Source: Mycetohabitans rhizoxinica HKI 454
GTDB lineage: Bacteria > Pseudomonadota > Gammaproteobacteria > Burkholderiales > Burkholderiaceae
DNA: 64,000 bases
NCBI RefSeq assembly: GCF_000198775.1
Contig: NC_014722.1
Coordinates: 1,390,845 to 1,454,844 of the forward strand
Reading direction: 5' to 3'
The notes beneath the pieces were generated by a model. That model was not told the origin of the DNA, did not search any database, and worked only from the letters and a program-made list of their open reading frames with translations. The translations under genes were made by a program, and so were the position numbers. How positions within the stretch are numbered: the stretch's first letter is position 1; each line of letters begins with the position of its first letter. Positions 57,066 through 64,000 of the stretch are shown here, piece after piece.

Positions 57066-57554
57066 ATGAAGTTGATCGAATTGCTCGGGCGCGACTTGTC
57101 GGCGCTCGATGCAGAGCACTTGCGCCGGCATCGGCGCATTGCCGACAGCGCATGCAGCACGCGGATGAGCGTGGACGGGCGACGCATCGTGGGTTTTGCG
57201 AGTAACGACTATCTGGGACTTGCCGCGCATCCAGCGTTGATCCAAGCGTTGGGCGATGGCGCGCGACGCTATGGCGCACACGGACGAAGACCTGGAGCGG
57301 CTGGAGACTGTACTGGCCGGCGTGGCGATGACATCCTAATCGATACTGGTGCCGATGGGCAGTCCACGCTGCCGTATCGGGAAGGCCACACACAGATCGA
57401 TGCCGCGCGCGTTTTCCGCGGCGACGCGCATGCTTCGATGCGCGCCGTGCAAGTTACGCCGCTCGGCTGGGGCGCACTGCACGAGCAGTTCGGTCTGGAT
57501 GACAGGATGCTGGCAAATGTCGCTGAAGTACCTGAGCCCCATCCATTGGCCTGA
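57066..57554 (+). pseudogene. bioF: bioF (8-amino-7-oxononanoate synthase) N-terminal relic
   Basis: From ATG 57066 (or 57045, which overlaps the bioB stop) the product starts [20 protein letters not shown] and [20 protein letters not shown] then [18 protein letters not shown], the first 75 residues of BioF. After about 57285 the similarity ends in this frame; a shifted frame gives [15 protein letters not shown], which could be the next segment. The PLP lysine region is absent. The rest of the frame ([20 protein letters not shown] and [17 protein letters not shown]) is open but unrecognised, perhaps from another gene. Confidence 0.72.
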
Positions 57555-59017
57555 GCCGCGTGGGCACGCACCGCGGCGATTGCCGCGACGCCGCGATCGA
57601 TGCCGGCCAGAAGGCAGGAGGACGTACGGGCGGGCGCAGGCATTGGAAATGCTTAACACCACCTCGAATTGCGACAATGGAGAGCATCATGGGACATCAA
57701 CGCTATTCGGATCACGTGACGCGCGCCCGTCGGCACGCACAATGGGCGCAGCGGCAGGTGTCCAGGGCTTCGCGGCCGTCATGGCCACACCTCGGCCTGG
57801 CCGCATTGGGGTTGGTTTGCTGCGTCGTCGCCGCTGTGCCGCGGGCAGCACTCGCGGGTACGACGGATCGCCCAGCTGGCAGTCGCTCAGCCGACAGGGG
57901 GCCTGTTGATGCGGCGGCACAAGTGAAGCTGGCGTCGGCGACGCCGGACCCAGTGGCGGCGTAGGCGAAGCGGGTCACGCCGCCGATGCAACAATCCGGC
58001 GGCAGTGCCGACGGCACGCGTCACCATGGCGGCGCGGGGAACCATCCGCCCAGTGATCGAAAGAACGGGCTGGGTTTTGACACCGACAAGAGCGGGCTCA
58101 CTGAGCAGCCACAGCCTTCCAAGCTTAGGCGTTAGCAGTGCGCTCCGCACTACGGCCGTCGGCGGGGCGCGGAATGTGCCACTGGACGAATCGAGATGGA
58201 TCAGGATGGACGGCAGCAGTGTATTGCGACCTGCGATGCATGCGCGGCGTCTGCGACCACTGCGCGAACGCGTGCCTGCTCAAGCCGTATTCTGCGCCGC
58301 TGACCGGATGCGTACGGTTAGACATTGATTGCGCACCGGCGTGCCGTAGATTCACCTGAAGGTGCTGGCCTGCATTGCGGGCTGCCCAATTAAAACTGTC
58401 TGCGCATACCGATTGCGCATACCGATCGCAACTGTCTGCGCATACCGGTCACGAATCTCGTAGTGCCAAAGTTACCACTAGCTATTAAGTCATGCAAAGT
58501 ACTGTAATCTGCACCGTCGCGATCCAATACCGCATGATGCGGCATAGCCGGCCGGTGCATATAGCGCCGTCGATCGGATAGAACATCTTTAAATTGGCTA
58601 GGCGATTTGCCTGTCTAGGAAGCAGGGCAAGGCGCTGCCACACCGACACAAGTACAGGCCACCGCAAGCATCGTTATATTTTTCATCTGGCTTCCTTCGA
58701 TCAACGCCCGCTTGCACTAGCGGGGCAGACAGGTAGATGCCCGCCGGCACCTACGCAGACCGATCGGTGTGTCGGAAAAGGCCCGCCCAATCTAGGGGCC
58801 GGTAAGCAAAAAAATAATGAAAATTCCAGGCCGTTATAGTCCAAACAGTAATATCGGCCGATAGGTCAGATCGACGGCAGGCACGGCGGGGATGCTCACG
58901 CTGTATGCGGATGATCGGGACCGCGCATTTCTGCGTTACGCTATGGGATCCGGATAAGGGACCGTGCTGCCGCGCCCTCGCTTGGGACGATATATGGAGG
59001 ATCGACGAGACTTCACG
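57555..59017. other. 1.4-kb region without a recognised gene
   Basis: No protein family was recognised on either strand. A frame ending at 57964 contains SWPHLGLAALGLVCCVVAAV followed by PRAALAG, a possible signal peptide or membrane segment with a short Ala-rich tail. From 58396 to about 58435 the phrase TGCGCATACCG recurs three times (near 58400, 58413 and 58437), twice as part of CTGTCTGCGCATACCG. The region lies between a biotin gene relic and a LysR gene and looks like the remains of several genes. Confidence 0.45.
58615..58686 (-). pseudogene. Signal-peptide stub of a lost secreted protein
   Basis: Minus strand, with AAGGAAG placed correctly before the ATG at 58686, reads KNITMLAVACTCVGVAAPCP and stops after 23 codons. 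A good ribosome site and a signal-peptide-like sequence with no mature protein behind suggest a truncated lipoprotein or secreted protein gene. Evidence is limited to this short stretch. Confidence 0.35.
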
Positions 59018-60055
59018 ATGAACGAAAACGTACACCAACCCTTGCCGCATACCCATAAGCTCACGCACGTTTCGCTGTCGCGCAAGCTCAAGTTGCAGCA
59101 ACTGATCCTAATCGCCCAGGTCATCGACAGCGGGTCACTGCTACGCGCTGCCAACGAGTTGAGCATGACGCAGCCGGCGTTGACTAAGTCCATTCAGGAG
59201 TTGGAAGCATTCTTCGGCGAGGCATTGTTCGAGCGCACGAACCGCGGCGTCGTGCCCACGGAACTGGGTCGGCTGCTGGGCCGTCGTGCTAAATCGATGC
59301 TCACCGAACTGCGTTACCTGACCGACGAGGTCAATGCTCTGCAAAGCGGCACGGCCGGACACGTGATCGTCGGCACGCTGATATCGGCGTCGGCCCGGCT
59401 GCTGCCGGTGGCGATCTGCAAATTGAAGGAACAGGCGCCCGACATGCTGATCACGGTGCGTGAGGGGGCGACTGCGCAGTTGTTTCCGGCGCTGGCGACC
59501 GGCGACCTGGATATCGTGGTCGGCCGTCTGCCCGAGCGCGAGCTGCCGCTTGCCAATGCGTTCCCGTTGCAGCACGAGGTCCTGTTCCAGGAATCGATGT
59601 GCGTGGTGGTCGGTGCTAGGCATGCGGCAGGCCTGCCCGCGCAACCGGGCCTTGCCGACTTGATGCACTTGCCGTGGATCGTGCCACTTGGCGATTCTCC
59701 AGTCCGCTTGCGGGCTGAACGGCTGTTCCATGACGCCGGCTTGCCGATGCCGGCCGATCGTGTCGAGTCGCTGTCAATGCTGACCAATCTCGGCTTGTTG
59801 CTCGAGCGGCCCTGCGCAGCGCTGATGCCGCGCGCCGCCGCACATCAGTTCGTCGATGCGGGTTTGTTGGCGATTGTCGAGATCACCGAGGCGGCGGACT
59901 TTGGCGCCGTGGGGTTTTCAGTCCGCGCAAACAAGAAAATCAGCCCTGCATGCATGCGCTTCATCGCCTGCCTTCGGGAAAGTGCAGCCTTGGTACACGA
60001 CGCGCTCGACAGCGGACAAATCGCTACTATAACGGTAGGGAATAGCGCATCCTGA
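59018..60055 (+). CDS. LysR-family transcriptional regulator
   Basis: About 345 residues from ATG 59018. The N-terminal winged HTH is LKLQQLILIAQVIDSGSLLR with AANELSMTQPALTKSIQELE. The effector domain follows (AGHVIVGTLISASARLLPVA; GDLDIVVGRLPERELPLAN). Within the family the SLLRAANELSMTQPALTKSI pattern is close to the group that contains GbpR and PcaQ. It lies 170 bases upstream of and in the same direction as the branched-chain-type ABC operon, so it may control it. An alternative start 18 codons upstream is possible. Confidence 0.9.
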   Translation: MNENVHQPLPHTHKLTHVSLSRKLKLQQLILIAQVIDSGSLLRAANELSMTQPALTKSIQELEAFFGEALFERTNRGVVPTELGRLLGRRAKSMLTELRYLTDEVNALQSGTAGHVIVGTLISASARLLPVAICKLKEQAPDMLITVREGATAQLFPALATGDLDIVVGRLPERELPLANAFPLQHEVLFQESMCVVVGARHAAGLPAQPGLADLMHLPWIVPLGDSPVRLRAERLFHDAGLPMPADRVESLSMLTNLGLLLERPCAALMPRAAAHQFVDAGLLAIVEITEAADFGAVGFSVRANKKISPACMRFIACLRESAALVHDALDSGQIATITVGNSAS

Positions 60056-60226
60056 AAAGGTTATTATTGTTTACACTCAGTGCCGCTTAGACTGGCTGCA
60101 CTGATCTGTTTCGTAGACCTGACGCGCAGCTCGGGCAGGTCGCCGCGGCGATGCGGCAGCATACCGGGGCCGGGCCGCCGCGCCGTCTGCTGAATCGATA
60201 TAACAGCCTCGTCAGGAGACCCACGC

Positions 60227-61432
60227 ATGACCGACCGAGTCGATCACTCCACGCCGCGTCGTCGCGGCGTCCGCATGCTGATTGCGCTGGCCGCTGCCGT
60301 ACTGTACCCAATGCCGGCGCAAGCCGCCGAGCCGAGGCCGCTGAAAATCGGCTTCATTGGGACATTGTCGGGTCCAGGCGGCGCGCTCGGCCAGGACCAA
60401 TACGATGCATTCATGCTGGCTGTCGAGCAAAAAGGCGGCAAGCTGGGCGGCGTACCGGTTCAGGTGCTGCGCAAGGACGACCAGCTCAAACCGGATATCG
60501 CCCTCCAGGAAGCCCAACAACTGATTAATCGCGATGGGGTGAAAATCATCACCGGCGTGACGTTCTCCAACGTGATGATGGCGATCCACAAACCGGTAAC
60601 CAGCGCCGGCGTGTTCCTGATCGGTTCCAATGCCGGTCCCACGCAGCTTGCCGGACCGGGGTGTTCGCCGCTGTTTTTCTCGACCTCGTGGAACAACGAC
60701 GAACTGCATGAAGCAGGGGGGCAATTGGTGCAGGACTTGGGCTATAAGCACGTCTATGTGATGGCCCCGAACTACCAGGCGGGACGTGACGCGATCGCCG
60801 GCTTCAAGCGCGATTACCGCGGCACGATTGTTAATGAAGTGTACACGCAGGTCAACCAGCCTGATTACTCGGCCGAATTGGCTCAGTTGCAGGCTGCGCG
60901 GCCGGACGCCGTCTATGTGTTCTATCCGGGGGGCATGGGCGTGAACTTCGTCAAGCAGTATCGGCAGGCCGGTTTGTTGGGCAAGGTCCCGTTGATTTCG
61001 GTCTCGACGATCGATGGCACGACATTACCGGCACTCAAAGAGAGCGCAGTTGGCGCGATTACCGCCGCACCGTATGCGCCTGATCTGAAGAACGCCCAGA
61101 ACGCACAATTCGCGTCGTCTTTCGAGTCCAAGTACCGGCGCAAGCCATCGATGTACGCGGCGCAATCCTATGATGCGGCGAACCTGCTCGATGCTGCGTT
61201 GTCGGCTGTTAAGGGTAACGTGGCGGATCGCGATGCGCTACGTGCCGCACTGCGCACCGCGCGTTTTCAATCGGTGCGAGGTGACTTCAGCCTGGAATCC
61301 AACCAATTCCCCCGTGCCGGCTTCTATCGCGTCGACGTCGTGCACACTGCCACCGGTGCCGCGTTCGAGAGCAAGAACCCGATCGTGCCGAAGTCCCGCA
61401 CGCCGGTCTTGCAGCAGTGCAACATGAACTGA
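60227..61432 (+). CDS. ABC transporter substrate-binding protein, branched-chain amino acid (Leu/Ile/Val) family
   Basis: Periplasmic ligand-binding protein, 401 residues. A twin-Arg-like, otherwise ordinary signal peptide (RRRGVRMLIALAAAVLYPMP to AQA) precedes PLKIGFIGTLSGPGGALGQD, the usual opening of this Peripla_BP_6 type. Further segments are VPVQVLRKDDQLKPDIALQE and QQLINRDGVKIITGVTFSNV, and AAQSYDAANLLDAAL near the end. The ligand may be a branched-chain amino acid, another amino acid or an aromatic compound; family members vary. First gene of an operon with two permeases and an ATPase. Confidence 0.9.
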   Translation: MTDRVDHSTPRRRGVRMLIALAAAVLYPMPAQAAEPRPLKIGFIGTLSGPGGALGQDQYDAFMLAVEQKGGKLGGVPVQVLRKDDQLKPDIALQEAQQLINRDGVKIITGVTFSNVMMAIHKPVTSAGVFLIGSNAGPTQLAGPGCSPLFFSTSWNNDELHEAGGQLVQDLGYKHVYVMAPNYQAGRDAIAGFKRDYRGTIVNEVYTQVNQPDYSAELAQLQAARPDAVYVFYPGGMGVNFVKQYRQAGLLGKVPLISVSTIDGTTLPALKESAVGAITAAPYAPDLKNAQNAQFASSFESKYRRKPSMYAAQSYDAANLLDAALSAVKGNVADRDALRAALRTARFQSVRGDFSLESNQFPRAGFYRVDVVHTATGAAFESKNPIVPKSRTPVLQQCNMN

Positions 61433-61444
61433 GCGGATGCCACG

Positions 61445-62362
61445 ATGAACCTGACGTTGGCGATCATGCAGTGCCTCAATGGCCTGCAGCTCGGCATTCT
61501 ATTGTTCCTGATGGCGGCCGGCCTCACGCTTGTGTTTGGTATTGCAAACTTCGTCAACCTGGCGCACGGCTCACTTTACATGATAGGCGCTTTTGTCGGC
61601 GCGTTTGTATATAACTTGACAAGCTCGTTCATGTTGGCGACGCTGGCCGTCGTTCCCGCCATAATGGTAGTGGGCATCGCGCTGGAAGCGGGAATATTCC
61701 GCCGCCTCTACGCACGAAGCCACCTCGATCAGGTGCTGGCCACGTTCGGGCTGATCTTATTCTTCAACGAACTGGCCCGCACTTTATGGGGTCCTTCTCC
61801 CTACTATATGGAAGTGCCGCCCTCGTTGTCCGACGCCATCGACGTATTCGGCATCAACTACCCCGTCTATCGGCTGCTCATCGTGGCCGTCGGTATTGGC
61901 ATTGCCCTGAGTTGCTACGTCGTCATTCATCGCACCCGCATAGGCATGCTGATTCGTGCGGGCGCAACCCATCGTGACATCGTCGCCGCGCTGGGCGTCA
62001 ACATGGGATTGCTCAATGCGTTGTTGTTCGGTGTCGCCGCTGCGCTGGCAGGCGTTGCCGGGTTGCTCGCCGGCCCGATCTTGTCCGTGCAGTCTGGCAT
62101 GGGCGAGCCCGTTCTGATCCTGACGATGGTGGTCATCGTCATCGGCGGGATCGGATCGGTCCGTGGTGCCTTTTATGCAGCACTGATCGTTGGCGTGGTG
62201 GACACACTCGGCCGTACGCTGCTGCCGGTGGCGCTGCGCGAGTTGCTGGAGCGCAGCGCCGCTGACAGCGCCGGGCCTGCGCTCGCATCGATGCTGATCT
62301 ATATCCTGATGGCGGCCGTGCTCGCGTGGCGTCCGCAAGGGCTTTTTTCGGTCAAACACTGA
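61445..62362 (+). CDS. ABC transporter permease, LivH type
   Basis: Inner-membrane permease of the HAAT family, 305 residues. It opens LAIMQCLNGLQLGILLFLMA with AGLTLVFGIANFVNLAHGSL, the LivH signature stretch, and has eight or so hydrophobic segments. The cytoplasmic EAA-like loop is in IRAGATHRDIVAALGVNMGL. It ends with FYAALIVGVVDTLGRTLLPV and AWRPQGLFSVKH. It is 12 bases after the binding-protein gene and 14 before the second permease gene. Confidence 0.92.
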   Translation: MNLTLAIMQCLNGLQLGILLFLMAAGLTLVFGIANFVNLAHGSLYMIGAFVGAFVYNLTSSFMLATLAVVPAIMVVGIALEAGIFRRLYARSHLDQVLATFGLILFFNELARTLWGPSPYYMEVPPSLSDAIDVFGINYPVYRLLIVAVGIGIALSCYVVIHRTRIGMLIRAGATHRDIVAALGVNMGLLNALLFGVAAALAGVAGLLAGPILSVQSGMGEPVLILTMVVIVIGGIGSVRGAFYAALIVGVVDTLGRTLLPVALRELLERSAADSAGPALASMLIYILMAAVLAWRPQGLFSVKH

Positions 62363-62376
62363 ATAGGCGGACGATC

Positions 62377-63414
62377 ATGTCGATCCCATTAGCCGCGCGC
62401 CGTACGGCGCGTTCAACATCGAGCAGCCACGAGTCACCCGCGCGCGCGACGCTCACTGGCAGGATGTCATGGCTGATCATGGCCGCGTTGATCGCGGTGC
62501 CGCTCTACGCACAGGCGACCCAGCAGCCGTTTTTACTGACGTTGGTCACGCGCATCGCGATTCTCGCCATCGCCGCCATGTCGCTGGATCTGATATTGGG
62601 CGTTGGCGGTCTCGTGAGCTTTGGACACGCGCTGTTCTTTGGGCTGGGCGCTTATGCTACCGGGATGCTCGCGCAACACGGCGTGAGCAGCGGCTGGCTG
62701 CATTTGCTTTGTGCGGTCGCGGTCAGTGTACTGGTGGCTGTGGTGACTGGGGCCATCGCGTTGCGCACCCGCGGCATCGCATTCATCATGATTACGCTGG
62801 CGTTCGCGCAGATGTTTTACTTTTTTGCGGTCGGTCTTCGCGAGTATGGGGGCGACGATGGCTTCGCGCTGGCTGCCGGCAGCCAGTTCGGCGCCGTGCA
62901 GCTGACTGATCCGCTCACGCTATACGTCGTATCCGCATGCCTGCTGATGGCGCTACTCGCGTTCGGCAGACACTTCCTGCACACTGCAATGGGCATGACA
63001 CTAGGTGGCATTCGGATTAACGAGCGCCGGATGCAGGCGCTTGGTATACCCACTACGCGATGCAAACGGGCTGCCTATGTCGTTGCCGCGGTATTGTCAA
63101 GCGTCGCTGGCATGTTGTTCGCGAACCTGACCCAATTCGTGGCTCCGTCGTATCTGTCCTGGACGATGTCCGGCGATCTGATCGTGATGGTGGTGATCGG
63201 CGGCGCCGGCACGTTCATCGGCGCAGTGCTCGGCGCGTTTGCGATCGTGTTGGCAGAAGAGGGGCTCAAGGCAATGACGGAGCACTGGATGCTCGTCATG
63301 GGACCATTGATCGTGGTGGCGGTGCTCGTCAATCGCCACGGGCTTGCAGGGCTGCTCGAGTCGTTCGGCGCACGCACGGCCCGTAGCCCCCGTGCGACGG
63401 GAGAGCAAGTATGA
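62377..63414 (+). CDS. ABC transporter permease, LivM type
   Basis: Second permease, 345 residues from ATG 62377. After a polar N-terminus (IPLAARRTARSTSSSHESPA) come the membrane segments, including MSLDLILGVGGLVSFGHALF with FGLGAYATGMLAQHG, the LivM signature stretch. The EAA-like loop is GIRINERRMQALGIPTTRCK. Its stop overlaps the ATPase start (ATGA), so the two are coupled. Confidence 0.92.
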   Translation: MSIPLAARRTARSTSSSHESPARATLTGRMSWLIMAALIAVPLYAQATQQPFLLTLVTRIAILAIAAMSLDLILGVGGLVSFGHALFFGLGAYATGMLAQHGVSSGWLHLLCAVAVSVLVAVVTGAIALRTRGIAFIMITLAFAQMFYFFAVGLREYGGDDGFALAAGSQFGAVQLTDPLTLYVVSACLLMALLAFGRHFLHTAMGMTLGGIRINERRMQALGIPTTRCKRAAYVVAAVLSSVAGMLFANLTQFVAPSYLSWTMSGDLIVMVVIGGAGTFIGAVLGAFAIVLAEEGLKAMTEHWMLVMGPLIVVAVLVNRHGLAGLLESFGARTARSPRATGEQV

Positions 63415-64000
63415 GTTTGTTGCAAGTGACGGGATTGGTCAAGCGTTATGGCGGCTTTGTCGCGACCGACCATTTCAGCATGACGATCGAGGCGGGCGAG
63501 ATCCATGCGGTCATTGGGCCGAACGGGGCCGGCAAGAGCACGCTGATCGCGCAACTGGCCGGCGAGTTGCGCCCGGATGCAGGCACGATCAAGTTTGACG
63601 GCCGCGACGTGACATCGACAAGCATCAGTCAACGGGCGCAGCGCGGCTTGACACGCTCATACCAGATCACATCTGTGCTCCCGGACTATACCGCACTGCA
63701 GAATGTCATGCTTGCGGTCAATGCGCTCGGGCCGCGGCGCTTTAGCTGCTGGGGCGCGCTCGCGCGCCAGAGCCGCGTGCGTGAGCCCGCACTGGCGCTG
63801 CTCGAGCGTGTCGGATTGGCGCAGCGTGCGCATGTAAGCGCGGCGCAGATGGCGCATGGCGAGCACCGTCAATTAGAGCTGGCGATGGCGCTCGCCGGCC
63901 GGCCTAAGCTGCTGTTGCTCGATGAGCCCATGGCAGGCATGAGCCAGGCCGAGTCAGAGAACATGATGGCACAGCTGCACGAACTCAAAGGCCGTCATGC
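63411..64000 (+). CDS. ABC transporter ATP-binding protein, LivG type (3' end outside window)
   Basis: Energises the transporter. The visible 196 residues begin SLLQVTGLVKRYGGFVATDH and have the Walker A motif GPNGAGKSTLIAQLAGEL, the Q-loop in TRSYQITSVLPDYTALQNVM, and Walker B KLLLLDEPMAGMSQAE. The signature motif is AAQMAHGEHRQLELAMAL, where AHGEHRQ stands in place of the usual SGGQ-type or LSYGEQR seen in LivG; Ala-His in place of Ser-Tyr is slightly unusual. The gene continues past the window; a LivF partner would be expected next. Confidence 0.93.
   Translation, partial: MSLLQVTGLVKRYGGFVATDHFSMTIEAGEIHAVIGPNGAGKSTLIAQLAGELRPDAGTIKFDGRDVTSTSISQRAQRGLTRSYQITSVLPDYTALQNVMLAVNALGPRRFSCWGALARQSRVREPALALLERVGLAQRAHVSAAQMAHGEHRQLELAMALAGRPKLLLLDEPMAGMSQAESENMMAQLHELKGRH

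Noticed and set aside
58396..58450. Possible CRISPR-like repeats
   Set aside because: The phrase is short, only three copies occur at irregular spacing, there are no uniform spacers and no cas genes.

Overview
The window reads as chromosome of a betaproteobacterium in the Burkholderiaceae (Burkholderia sensu lato). The basis is a high-GC sequence, the envelope gene order cdsA-dxr-rseP-bamA-skp-lpxD-fabZ-lpxA-lpxB-rnhB, a ppsR/ppsA divergent pair, and protein sequences close to what I know of Burkholderia. A secreted GH18 chitinase with a chitin-binding tail, together with many freshly broken genes and IS remnants, points to a host-associated, genome-reducing member. The fungal endosymbiont genus Mycetohabitans (Burkholderia rhizoxinica group) is my best guess; that is inference.

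Layout. 0-15 kb is intact housekeeping: phospholipid, isoprenoid, outer-membrane assembly and lipid A genes, RNase HII, an rRNA/tRNA methyltransferase, PEP synthase and its regulator, closed by a strong terminator. 15-18.1 kb is a scar: a frameshifted SPFH/stomatin gene, a tyrosine-recombinase relic, an intact AT-richer toxin-antitoxin pair and a collapsed IS5-type element. 18.2-24.8 kb is intact again (smpB, ratA, ratB, EamA exporter, guaB, guaA). 24.8-33.3 kb is accessory and heavily decayed: AraC and LysR regulators, an SDR, a pirin-DoxX chimera, WrbA, a SnoaL-like gene with an early stop, a quinone oxidoreductase relic, a collapsed benzaldehyde dehydrogenase beside an intact aryl-alcohol dehydrogenase, and a tRNA-Ser. 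33.6-40 kb carries a Zn/Cd/Pb ATPase with its MerR regulator and operator, a HAD phosphatase, a PRC-barrel lipoprotein and an MFS transporter. 40-45 kb holds a frameshifted opgC, a cold-shock gene and a broken copper-resistance cluster. 45-53.4 kb holds a class A beta-lactamase, two Hsp20 genes, a bifunctional PBP, a nitronate monooxygenase and the chitinase. 53.4-59 kb holds an OmpW relic, SOS-controlled dinB, a GntR regulator with two identical palindromes facing bioB, a bioF relic and about 1.4 kb without a recognisable gene. 59-64 kb is a LysR regulator and a branched-chain amino-acid-type ABC operon that runs off the end.

How the genes work together. The first block is one envelope-biogenesis superoperon. 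The ppsR/ppsA pair sets PEP synthesis. The smpB/ratAB block serves ribosome rescue and a small conserved pair. The metal block is one sensor-pump unit. The chitinase fits contact with chitinous hosts. The most novel-looking regulatory unit is the GntR-palindrome-bioB arrangement. The clearest evolutionary signal is repeated in-frame internal collapse of accessory genes. I saw no CRISPR array, rRNA operon or polyketide/NRPS cluster.
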